A stretch of DNA of 46,001 nucleotides from a virus. Shown in pieces: positions 40,087 to 46,001 of this stretch (positions are counted from its first letter, which is position 1; each line of letters opens with the position of its first letter). The stretch covers positions 1-46,001 of IMG/VR virus record IMGVR_UViG_3300046462_000599. One strand, 5' to 3'. Under the pieces are notes generated by a model. It was given only the letters and a program-made list of their open reading frames with translations. It was not told where the DNA came from and did no database searches. The translations under genes and the position numbers were made by a program.

Positions 40087-40371
40087 GTGGCGGACCTGAC
40101 TCCCGAGGTGATGAATGCGCTGGTCCGACTCATGAACGGCGATACCGACTACCGGTCGATGTCGACCGATGACCTCTTCCGCGTCGCGACGTTCGCCAAG
40201 GACGGGCGCGCCACGCTGCACGAGGTCGTCCTGGTGCTGCGCGAGAAGGGCTTCACGTTCGCGCAGATCGGGGAGCGGCTCGGCGTGACCGAGTCCGCCG
40301 CATCTCGCTGGGTGACACCGCCGCGGCCGCCCGGCCGCCGGCCGCGCGCCGAAGAGGACGACGAGGCGTGA
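40087..40371 (+). CDS. HTH regulator, probable repressor of the transfer-like operon
   Basis: 94 residues from GTG at 40087. Residues 45-78 hold a helix-turn-helix (EVVLVLREKGFTFAQIGERL, GVTESAASRWV) and the tail is basic then acidic. It is divergent from the operon and separated by the twin palindromes, the layout of an autoregulated repressor such as the Kor-type genes of Streptomyces plasmids (different family). The possible -10 is only 8 bases from the start, so the mRNA may be nearly leaderless. Confidence 0.75.
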   Translation: MADLTPEVMNALVRLMNGDTDYRSMSTDDLFRVATFAKDGRATLHEVVLVLREKGFTFAQIGERLGVTESAASRWVTPPRPPGRRPRAEEDDEA

Positions 40372-40562
40372 CGGCCGCGCCCCTGTTCCTGCTGTGGTGC
40401 CGCGAGTGCACGCCCGTGCCCGAGCTGGACAACGCGCTGCCGTTCACGAGCATGGCCGAGCGCGGACGCTGGGCGGCCGCGCATCGCGCTGGGACTGGAC
40501 ACGACAAGTGGCTGGCACCCGATCCTCTGCCGCAGCCAGTTGCCGAGGGCGACGAGGCGTGA
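40368..40562 (+). CDS. Small Cys/His/Trp protein downstream of the HTH regulator
   Basis: 64 residues from GTG at 40368 (GTGA overlap). Contains LWCRECTPVPELD and AAAHRAGTGHDKW, a possible zinc site. Co-transcribed with the regulator. No family known to me. Confidence 0.6.
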   Translation: MTAAPLFLLWCRECTPVPELDNALPFTSMAERGRWAAAHRAGTGHDKWLAPDPLPQPVAEGDEA

Positions 40563-40576
40563 ACGGCGCGCTCCCG

Positions 40577-40793
40577 GACTTATCCATGGGAAATGGAGGC
40601 GCCGTGATCCACTCCATGCACGCTGTGCACACCATCACCGCAGGTCAGAGCGCCGTACGGGAACACAGGCCACCCCATGCGCAGGGAAGATCTAATCTCT
40701 AGGTCGCAAGTTCGAATCTTGCCGGGGGCACTCTGACCAGCGGAAACGTTGGCCACAAGATCACTCCTCCAAGATCACCCATGACTTATCCAT
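40577..40793. other. attP: attP region: tRNA 3'-end core with flanking arm-type repeats
   Basis: Core 40703-40730 is the T-arm (gcaag ttcgaat cttgc, 40706-40722) and 3' acceptor strand (cgggggc plus A) of a tRNA; no full tRNA is present. GACTTATCCAT occurs on both sides, at 40577-40587 and 40783-40793, and CAAGATCAC twice on the right (40756, 40770). This fits integrase core and arm sites. It lies 79 bases beyond the 3' end of int. Isotype not certain (Lys or Arg plausible). The stretch 40563-40808 holds no convincing gene. Confidence 0.8.
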
Positions 40794-40808
40794 CACAAAT
40801 CTTGTTGA

Positions 40809-42023
40809 TCAAGGCGAGTCGAGAAGCCCTTCGAGCACCTCGGCCGCCTGCTCCGACGCCACCCCGCGCTGCATGTACGCGTGCGTCTGCGCCACCTTCG
40901 AATGCCCCGCGTGGTCAGCCATCTCCCGCGGCGACATCGTCTTCGACTCGTCGAGCGCAGTGAGCACCGTCTGCCGGAACACATGCGACGTCACCCACGA
41001 GAAGCCGGCCTCGTCGCGCGACCACCGGAACCACTTGCTGACGAGGTTCGGGTCGCGCCACCCGCCGAGCTCGTCCGGGAACACCGGGTACGCGCCGAGC
41101 GAGTTGATGCGCCGCTGCAGCAGCATGTCCATGCACCACCGCGGCAGCGCCAGCACACGATCCCCGGCCTCCGACTTCGCACCCGCCATCCGCACCAGCC
41201 CGTCGCCCGGCACTCGGACGATGTGCCAGGCGACGGTGAGCGTGCGCGCCTCCCAATCGATCTCGTCCCAGCTGACGGCCATGGTCTCGCCGATCCGGCA
41301 GCCGCTGCCGAGCATCAGCCGGGTGATGTCCCCCAGCGCCCGCCCGGCGATCACACCCTCCGGCCGCCGCGCGAGCTCGGGGCGCCGCGGTTTGGTCGGG
41401 TCATGCGCGACGTGGGTGTCCATCCAGGCCAGCCACTGGAGGCGCTCGCCGCGGGTCATCGCCCGCGGCTTGCGTTTGCGCTGCCCGATCACCGGCGACA
41501 CGTCCCCGACCGGGTTCGCTGCGATCGCGCCCATCCGGGCGGCGTAGCCGAGGACCGCGGACAGCACCGTGCGGGCGCGCCGGCAGGTTTCGGCGCCGCG
41601 GCGTTTGCGCAGCGCCACCATCCACGCCTCGCACGCCGCCGCGGTCGCCTCCCGCAGCCGCAGCTGCCCGAGCGCCGGCACGATGTGCAGGTCGAGTGTG
41701 GACTCGTAGGCCTGCAGCGTGCGGGGCGCCATCACCCCCTCCGCCGCGCGGGTGCGCCACTGCGCACGCACCAGCTCGGCGGCGACGTGTAGCCGGGTGT
41801 CGCCGCGTAGCACGCTGGCGCCAGCGTGACGGCCGCGCGCGGCGAGCGCCGCCTGCAGCCGGGTGACGGCCGCAGTCTTCGACGCGCCACGGGCGCTGGC
41901 GAGGCGGGTGACGCCGTCAGCGTCGCGGACGTAGGTGCGCGCCTCGAACACGCCGGGGCGGATTTCCTTCGGTGGCGCGATCTTGCCGTGGGCTCCGATG
42001 GGCAGTGATGGACGTCCAGCCAT
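40809..42023 (-). CDS. int: Tyrosine integrase
   Basis: 404 residues from ATG at 42023 with GGGAG upstream. N-terminal arm-binding and SAM-like core-binding regions (residues 1-170), then the catalytic domain: R243 (GSGCRIGET), K283 (GAKSEAGDR), H347/R350 (SHVFRQT), H374 (HAGHS) and Y383 (THAYMQ). All key residues present. It recombines attP with a host tRNA gene, and attP lies just past its 3' end. Confidence 0.95.
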   Translation of the reverse strand: MAGRPSLPIGAHGKIAPPKEIRPGVFEARTYVRDADGVTRLASARGASKTAAVTRLQAALAARGRHAGASVLRGDTRLHVAAELVRAQWRTRAAEGVMAPRTLQAYESTLDLHIVPALGQLRLREATAAACEAWMVALRKRRGAETCRRARTVLSAVLGYAARMGAIAANPVGDVSPVIGQRKRKPRAMTRGERLQWLAWMDTHVAHDPTKPRRPELARRPEGVIAGRALGDITRLMLGSGCRIGETMAVSWDEIDWEARTLTVAWHIVRVPGDGLVRMAGAKSEAGDRVLALPRWCMDMLLQRRINSLGAYPVFPDELGGWRDPNLVSKWFRWSRDEAGFSWVTSHVFRQTVLTALDESKTMSPREMADHAGHSKVAQTHAYMQRGVASEQAAEVLEGLLDSP

Positions 42024-42085
42024 GGTGGGGCTCCCTGGGAAACCGGCTGGTCAGACCGGCGTGGCAAGTGGCAGGCGGGGAGAGG

Positions 42086-42349
42086 TCAGCTTACCGAGTA
42101 GAGGCGCGTCATCGGTCGGGCCGAGGTGTCGTCCTGGTGGACGCCGAACCCGAGGACGCGCAGGACGTCGAGGAGAGCCCAGGCGACGTCACCGTCGGGA
42201 CTGCCGGTGTCGATCCAGAGGATGGGGCCGTCCGGGCCGTCTTCGACGATGGCGACAGCGTCGCGCAGTGGGACCCGGTGGACGGCGGCAACGCGCCCTA
42301 CCCCTTCGGAGAGGATGCGCACAGCGGCAGCGGAATGAATGACGGACAC
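42086..42349 (-). CDS. Hypothetical protein between repressor and integrase
   Basis: 87 residues from GTG at 42349. Alpha/beta pattern: AVAIVEDGPDGPILWIDTGS, then VAWALLDVLRVLGFGVHQDD. No HTH or catalytic site. The region 42350-42557 upstream has no gene; it holds a small inverted repeat (CCCCA GAC TGGGG at 42424-42436) that may terminate the repressor transcript. Confidence 0.6.
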   Translation of the reverse strand: MSVIHSAAAVRILSEGVGRVAAVHRVPLRDAVAIVEDGPDGPILWIDTGSPDGDVAWALLDVLRVLGFGVHQDDTSARPMTRLYSVS

Positions 42350-42557
42350 GCGAAATCCTGTTCAGCCGGGGGCTAGACATCGAGCCCGTGCAGGATCAGC
42401 GCGGAGGGAGGAGCCGGCGTTGACCCCAGACTGGGGGCGTCGTTCACCGGGGTCCGGGGCGGCGGGCGCAGTAGGCCTGGAGATCGGACCCTAGACCACT
42501 TGGGCTATCGCCGGTAGCACAAGATGTAACGGACGGGTGGGACGCTGTGGCGGTGAG

Positions 42558-43064
42558 TCATGCCCGATTTTCGGTTGATCTTCCCGGGTTGTTACGTCTG
42601 GATGGGGCGTCCACCTTCCGCCACGAGAGGGTTTGGTGTGCTCCGAGCCCGTTGTCGGGAGGGTCCGATTCGTCGGCGAGCGTGTCGGCGACAGCAGCCC
42701 GGATGATCGTGAGGATCGCGTCCCGCATCCGCTCCGACAACCGATCCGTACCGGCCGGCAGGAGCTGCGCAAGGTCGGGGCCGCGGCGGCGGGCGTCGAT
42801 CCCGAGGGTCTGCGCCGCGGCCAGCAGCACGGTGGTGACCTCGACCTCGAGGACGTCGGCCATGGTGCGCAGGTTGGTCGGCTCAGGGAAGTTGGCCATC
42901 CGGACACCGGTCCCGAGCTGTTGCCAGCGGCCCTTCGTGAGGGCTCCGGCGGATCGCCGTTCGAGCTCGGCGTAACTCCACCCGCGCTCGTCCATGCGGG
43001 CGCGTATGAGCGCTTGAAGCGTCAGCACGTGGTCACCATCGGTTGTCAAATCCTGCTCCGTCAA
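42558..43064 (-). CDS. Repressor-like XRE-family protein
   Basis: 168 residues from TTG at 43064 (GAGAGG upstream; a GTG further in is also possible). N-terminal Xre-type HTH: LIRARMDERGWSYAELERRS, a GRWQQLGTG turn, then NLRTMADVLEVEVTTVLLAA. The C-terminal half (residues 95-168) has no visible autoproteolysis motif (no Ala-Gly/Ser-Lys set), so induction is not LexA-like by sequence. Divergent from the Cro-like gene, with four operator-like repeats between. Confidence 0.8.
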   Translation of the reverse strand: MTEQDLTTDGDHVLTLQALIRARMDERGWSYAELERRSAGALTKGRWQQLGTGVRMANFPEPTNLRTMADVLEVEVTTVLLAAAQTLGIDARRRGPDLAQLLPAGTDRLSERMRDAILTIIRAAVADTLADESDPPDNGLGAHQTLSWRKVDAPSRRNNPGRSTENRA

Positions 43065-43092
43065 CGGGCAGCCTCTCACTAGTCCGTCGGTG

Positions 43093-43268
43093 TGCGCGCA
43101 GTGGCTGTACCTGCTCGCGACTGGTCCCGGCGTCATCGTTTGCGCACAGTACCGGTAGGTAGGTAGTCGCCGCCCACCTGCGGATTGTCACCGAAGGTGA
43201 TCCAAATATGCGCACAGTGGTGATCGCTGTTTCACTGCGTGCCACTTGACGGCTTGTGCGTCCAGTGG
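43093..43268. promoter_or_regulatory. Immunity operators: four direct repeats TGCGNNCAGTGG
   Basis: TGCGCGCAGTGG (43093-43104), TGCGCACAGTAC (43141-43152), TGCGCACAGTGG (43209-43220) and TGCGTCCAGTGG (43257-43268). Spacing 48, 68, 48 bases. A further palindrome TCACCGAAGGTGA lies at 43188-43200, and GTGCCACT/AGTGGCAC (43239-43246, 43264-43271) flanks a TTGACG that could be a -35. Located between the divergent repressor and Cro-like genes, a 249-base gap with no gene. Confidence 0.7.
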
Positions 43269-43313
43269 CACGCTGGCCGCCAGCAAGTCACAAGCACCCG
43301 TCAGGAGCAGCGC

Positions 43314-43562
43314 ATGAAGAGAGCCCGAGACCCCGACGAGCTGCGGGCCGCGATGGCCGCACGGACCCTCACCCAGCGAGAGGTCGCCCTCCTCGTCGAC
43401 TGCTCAGTGGGCACCGTCGGGTTCGTCCTGGCCGGGAAGTCCGTCAACGACGACCTGGCCCGCCGGTTCGCGAGGACACTGCGCCGCCCCGTCGGCGAAC
43501 TTTTCGTGGTCGTCGAGTCAAGTGTTGAGCAGAGCGGCGGCTACTACAGGGCTGTCGGATGA
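43314..43562 (+). CDS. Cro-like HTH protein
   Basis: 82 residues from ATG at 43314 (CAGGAG upstream). A single HTH domain: DELRAAMAARTLTQREVALL, VDCSVGTVGFVLAGKSVN, DDLARRFARTLRRPV. Divergent from the repressor and first of the plus-strand early transcript, the usual place of Cro. Stop overlaps the next start (ATGA). Confidence 0.8.
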   Translation: MKRARDPDELRAAMAARTLTQREVALLVDCSVGTVGFVLAGKSVNDDLARRFARTLRRPVGELFVVVESSVEQSGGYYRAVG

Positions 43563-43783
43563 GCGCCCCGACACGCCCCCCAGCGGTACTGCCCCGCACC
43601 GCGTGGACGGTCGCCGAGGTCGCCGCCTCGATGGGCCGCAGCCGCCGCAAGGTCTACGACATGTGCGCCAGCGGCGAGATCCCCTCGACCCGCCAGGGCT
43701 CATCGGTCGTCATCCCCTGCGCCGCGTTCGCCGAATACCTGGACGCCCTCAACGACGCCGCCCGCGCCACCCGTACCGCCTGA
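43559..43783 (+). CDS. xis: Excisionase-like HTH protein
   Basis: 74 residues. HTH_17/MerR-type fold: WTVAEVAASMGRSRRKVYDM, CASGEIPSTRQGSSVVIPCA, AFAEYLDAL. Size and position, directly after the Cro-like gene, are typical of phage excisionases that bend attP DNA with Int. A transcription regulator is the alternative. Confidence 0.75.
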   Translation: MSAPTRPPAVLPRTAWTVAEVAASMGRSRRKVYDMCASGEIPSTRQGSSVVIPCAAFAEYLDALNDAARATRTA

Positions 43784-43817
43784 CCAGCACGTACACCCCA
43801 GACAGGAGCCGTTGACC

Positions 43818-44207
43818 ATGACCACCACCCCGAGCCCAACCCCCCGCACCACCGAGCAAGACACCCCGGCCGTCAGCATCGGTGACCGCGTCGCCTCCGA
43901 CCTGCGCGTCATCGCCGACATCGCCGCCACCCACCCCGACCTCGCCCCACAACTCGCGCACACCGTCGAGCAGCTCTACGTCGTCCTCCGCTGCAGCAGC
44001 GACCTCAGCCCTGAGGACTTCGGAGACGCGCTCACCAGCCGCCACGCCGAGAACGTCCCTCCGGCGATCGTCGAGCCGATGTGGTCCTCGCAGGCGTGGC
44101 AGCTCCCCGCCGGCGCGATCCGGCTCACCGTCACCCAGCTCACCGTCGCGATCGAGGAGCTGGGGTTCGAGGTTGCCAGCGAACTGGCCTCGACCGGTGA
44201 CGCGTGA
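43818..44207 (+). CDS. Hypothetical early protein
   Basis: 129 residues from ATG at 43818, nine bases after AGGAG. Thr/Pro-rich N-terminus, then helices (RVASDLRVIADIAATHPDLA, LTVTQLTVAIEELGFEVASE). Similar helical proteins are common in actinophage early regions; no function known to me. Confidence 0.65.
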   Translation: MTTTPSPTPRTTEQDTPAVSIGDRVASDLRVIADIAATHPDLAPQLAHTVEQLYVVLRCSSDLSPEDFGDALTSRHAENVPPAIVEPMWSSQAWQLPAGAIRLTVTQLTVAIEELGFEVASELASTGDA

Positions 44208-44341
44208 TGGTCGCCCTCGCGATCGTGGTGCTCCTCGCCGCCGACGGGCTCGTCCTGCTGGCCGGGCGGACCGCCCCCGGGCATCACCGGCTGCGCCCCG
44301 CGCGCCGTACACGCGTGGTGCTCCACCCGCAGCACCACTGA
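44207..44341 (+). CDS. 44-residue membrane miniprotein
   Basis: ATG at 44207 overlaps the previous stop (TGATG). One hydrophobic segment (VALAIVVLLAADGLVLLAG) followed by a basic, His/Arg-rich tail. No function assigned. Confidence 0.5.
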   Translation: MVALAIVVLLAADGLVLLAGRTAPGHHRLRPARRTRVVLHPQHH

Positions 44342-44420
44342 ACAGCACGAAGGGCCCCCACCGCAGCCACGGCGAGAGCCCTCCGAACCACCTAACGACC
44401 GACCCCTATGCGAGGACTCG

Positions 44421-44852
44421 ATGCACACCACTCTACCCGCCCAGCCGATCGCGGCCGAGAACCTCGACCTGGCGGCGATCGCCGACCGGGTCGACCTGGC
44501 CGCTGCCCTGATCGAACGTGACGGCCTTGAGCACGGCGATCTGTGGGACACGGGTCTCCTGCTGGACTACCGCGACGGTGTCGCCTGCTCGGCGGATGGT
44601 GCGCTCGCGGTGGTGTGCGGCTACCGCAACGCCCGTCAGGCGGAGGCCGAGTTCTTCGGCACCGACGTGCTGTATCTCAACGCCGACCAGGTGCCGTCGG
44701 CGCCGCATCCGGTGTTGGCCGCGGTGATGGCCGAGATGTGCTGTGTCCGGGTTGAGGAGCTGTTCGACTGGTCGGACTCGGCGCGCCCGGATCAGGTCGT
44801 GGCCCGGCTCCGGCAGGTGGCCGCGGCGTTCCGGCTTCGGGTCGCGTCGTGA
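44421..44852 (+). CDS. Conserved-type hypothetical protein
   Basis: 143 residues from ATG at 44421. Alpha/beta pattern with RNARQAEAEFFGTDVLYLNA and AAVMAEMCCVRVEELFDWSD. Upstream 44342-44420 is noncoding with no clear signal. Coupled to the next small gene by GTGA. No motif recognised. Confidence 0.65.
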   Translation: MHTTLPAQPIAAENLDLAAIADRVDLAAALIERDGLEHGDLWDTGLLLDYRDGVACSADGALAVVCGYRNARQAEAEFFGTDVLYLNADQVPSAPHPVLAAVMAEMCCVRVEELFDWSDSARPDQVVARLRQVAAAFRLRVAS

Positions 44853-45001
44853 GGGCCCGCGACGTTGAGTGGCTCGCCTCCAACGCGGTGTCGCCGTGCA
44901 TCGACGATGGGGACGGCTGGTTTCGGGTGCTCGCGTTCTTGGGCCTGACCATCCCCGACTTCCCCGCTGACCTGCTGGATCTTTGTGGTGGGGACGCGTG
45001 A
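44849..45001 (+). CDS. 50-residue hypothetical protein
   Basis: GTG at 44849 (GTGA overlap) and its stop overlaps the next GTG. Acidic and aromatic: DDGDGWFRVLAFLGLTIPDF. Fills the coupling chain between neighbours. Confidence 0.5.
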   Translation: MRARDVEWLASNAVSPCIDDGDGWFRVLAFLGLTIPDFPADLLDLCGGDA

Positions 45002-45234
45002 GGAGCCTGCTGCGGGACGCGATCGGTGCCCTGCTTGTGACCGGCACCGTGTTCGCCATCAACACCCTGCGCGCCGCGGTGCGCGCGGTACGCGCCGACG
45101 AGGCCCTCATCGAGGCCATCGCGACCGGCCGCGCCGTCCCCATCACCCAGATTCGTGAACGCGAGCTGACGCGCCTCCTCCGCGCGTGGCACGCCGACGT
45201 CGACCTCCCCACCTCAGATGGAGCCACCTCATGA
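44998..45234 (+). CDS. Small membrane protein
   Basis: 78 residues from GTG at 44998. One N-terminal hydrophobic segment (AIGALLVTGTVFAINTL) after a basic start, then a soluble helical part (RERELTRLLRAWHADV). ATGA overlap with the Ala-rich gene. Confidence 0.6.
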   Translation: MRSLLRDAIGALLVTGTVFAINTLRAAVRAVRADEALIEAIATGRAVPITQIRERELTRLLRAWHADVDLPTSDGATS

Positions 45235-46001
45235 CCAGCACGAACCCCCCCACCGTCGACGCCGCGAAGCTGACCGGCATCACCCTCGCCAAGGGCGGCC
45301 ACGCCTCACCCGAGCAGGGCCTCTGCCTCATGGAGGCCGTCGCCTACGTCCGCGGCATCGAGCACACCGACCATCCCGCGTGCGTCGCACCGGTGCTCGG
45401 CACGATGGGCCGCAGCCTCAACGACGTCCTCCCCAACGACCTGCGCCAGCAGTTGCTCCCGCTCATCCCCGTGCTCCCCGGCACGGCCGGTGACGGACAC
45501 GATGAGGAGCGCTCGTACATGGCGCTCGACTGGCTGATCCGCGTCTACCTCCCGACCTGGCTCGACCTGTCACCGGCGTGCCGTGAGGACGCCGCGAAGG
45601 TGCGCGAGCTCGGCCGGATCGTCGACCTGGCGTCCGCCGAGCGCGCTGGGCCGGTCGTGAGGGCGGCTCAGACGACGGCGGCCGCTGCCGGGGCCGCTGC
45701 CTGGGCCGCTGCCTGGGCCGCTGCCGGGGCCGCTGCCGGGGCCGCTGCCGGGGACGCTGCCAGGGCCGCTGCCAGGGCCGCTGCCAGGGCCGCTGCCAGG
45801 GCCGCTGCCGGGGACGCTGCCGGGGCCGCTGCCTGGGACGCTGCCGGGGACGCTGCCAGGGCCGCTGCCAGGGCCGCTGCCAGGGCCGCTGCCAGGGCCG
45901 CTGCCAGGGACGCTGCCGGGGCCGCTGCCTGGGCCGCTGCCGGGGCAGCTGCCGGGGCCGCGCTGCCGCCGACGGTCGTCGCGCGGCAGCGCTCGGCGGT
46001 C
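45231..46001 (+). CDS. Ala-rich tetrapeptide-repeat protein (continues at position 1)
   Basis: ATG at 45231 (ATGA overlap). The first 150 residues form a globular domain of a kind I recall from many actinophages (SPEQGLCLMEAVAYVRGIEH, EERSYMALDWLIRVYLPTWL). Then come 23 Ala-rich four-residue units and the frame runs off the window edge. Read across the junction it would end with the tail at 1-116 (about 273 residues). The domain may be an early-acting phage protein; the repeat probably forms a long helix. Function unknown. Confidence 0.8.
   Translation, partial: MTSTNPPTVDAAKLTGITLAKGGHASPEQGLCLMEAVAYVRGIEHTDHPACVAPVLGTMGRSLNDVLPNDLRQQLLPLIPVLPGTAGDGHDEERSYMALDWLIRVYLPTWLDLSPACREDAAKVRELGRIVDLASAERAGPVVRAAQTTAAAAGAAAWAAAWAAAGAAAGAAAGDAARAAARAAARAAARAAAGDAAGAAAWDAAGDAARAAARAAARAAARAAARDAAGAAAWAAAGAAAGAALPPTVVARQRSAV
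45684..45959 (+). repeat. 23 tandem 12-base units encoding AA[G/W/R][A/D]
   Basis: GCTGCC-NGG-GNC repeated 23 times with no insertion or deletion. The third codon is GGG, TGG or AGG (Gly, Trp or Arg), so only its first base varies; the fourth is GCC, GAC or once GCA. The same unit type continues at window start 1-26. Confidence 0.9.

Noticed and set aside
40559-40702. Possible 47-residue gene starting with GTG and coupled to the gene at 40368.
   Set aside because: It runs through the left arm repeat of attP and ends inside the tRNA core, would be changed on integration, and has no convincing composition. The stretch is better explained as attP DNA.
42471-42513. Minus-strand sequence resembling the D-arm half of a tRNA.
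   Set aside because: I could not form a proper anticodon stem-loop or T-arm from the following bases. At best a chance match or a decayed remnant.
45684-46001. Tandem repeats considered as a CRISPR array or as a diversity-generating target.
   Set aside because: Units are 12 bases without spacers and keep one reading frame; no reverse transcriptase or template repeat and no cas gene is visible anywhere in the window.

Overview
The window reads as the genome of a temperate, siphovirus-type actinobacteriophage in its non-integrated form. The evidence is very high G+C, many GTG starts, dense 4-base stop/start overlaps, a complete HK97-like head gene set, a long non-contractile tail set, and an integrase next to an undivided attP carrying a tRNA 3' end. 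The host is an actinomycete with AICE-type (TraB) conjugative elements, for example a Streptomyces or Pseudonocardia relative; the genus cannot be fixed from the sequence. The last 65 bases repeat the first 65 (30 identical, then 6 mismatches). Both copies lie in one reading frame of an Ala-rich gene, so the record is probably one circular or terminally redundant genome of about 45,936 bp cut inside that gene.

Layout. (1) 113-8327, plus strand: early operon with a RecT-like annealase, a protein with a C-terminal clamp-binding-like motif, a DnaD/O-like initiator carrying a probable internal origin (iterons plus a purine tract), a LuxR-type HTH protein, many tiny proteins and an orphan integrase N-terminal domain. 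(2) 8383-8500: a hairpin terminator and a tRNA with CAT anticodon and initiator-type features. (3) 8522-34058, plus strand: terminase, portal-MuF fusion, protease-scaffold fusion, capsid protein with an Ig-like insertion, a free-standing HNH endonuclease, connectors, tail tube, frameshifted tail chaperone pair, tape measure, tail tip, membrane genes, amidase endolysin, holin candidate and tail appendage genes ending in a 21-unit repeat protein. (4) 34074-34110: a strong terminator between convergent operons. (5) 34119-39976, minus strand: a cassette resembling the transfer region of actinobacterial integrative conjugative elements, with a TraB/FtsK translocase, a DUF2637/SpdB-like membrane protein and many small proteins; CTAG-rich repeats lie at its 3' end, and two perfect palindromes and a divergent HTH gene at its 5' end. 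(6) 40563-43064: attP, tyrosine integrase and repressor. (7) 43314-46001, plus strand: Cro-like and Xis-like proteins, small genes, and the Ala-rich repeat gene that runs through the junction into position 1.

How it works together (inference). Repressor and Cro-like protein share four direct repeats that set lysis or lysogeny. Integrase and the Xis-like protein act at attP. The initiator opens the origin inside its own gene and recruits the host replisome, since no polymerase, primase or helicase is encoded; RecT supports recombination. The late operon builds head, tail and lysis functions. The minus-strand cassette is the unusual part: it looks like a self-regulated mycelial DNA-transfer module inside a phage, which would give the element two routes of spread.
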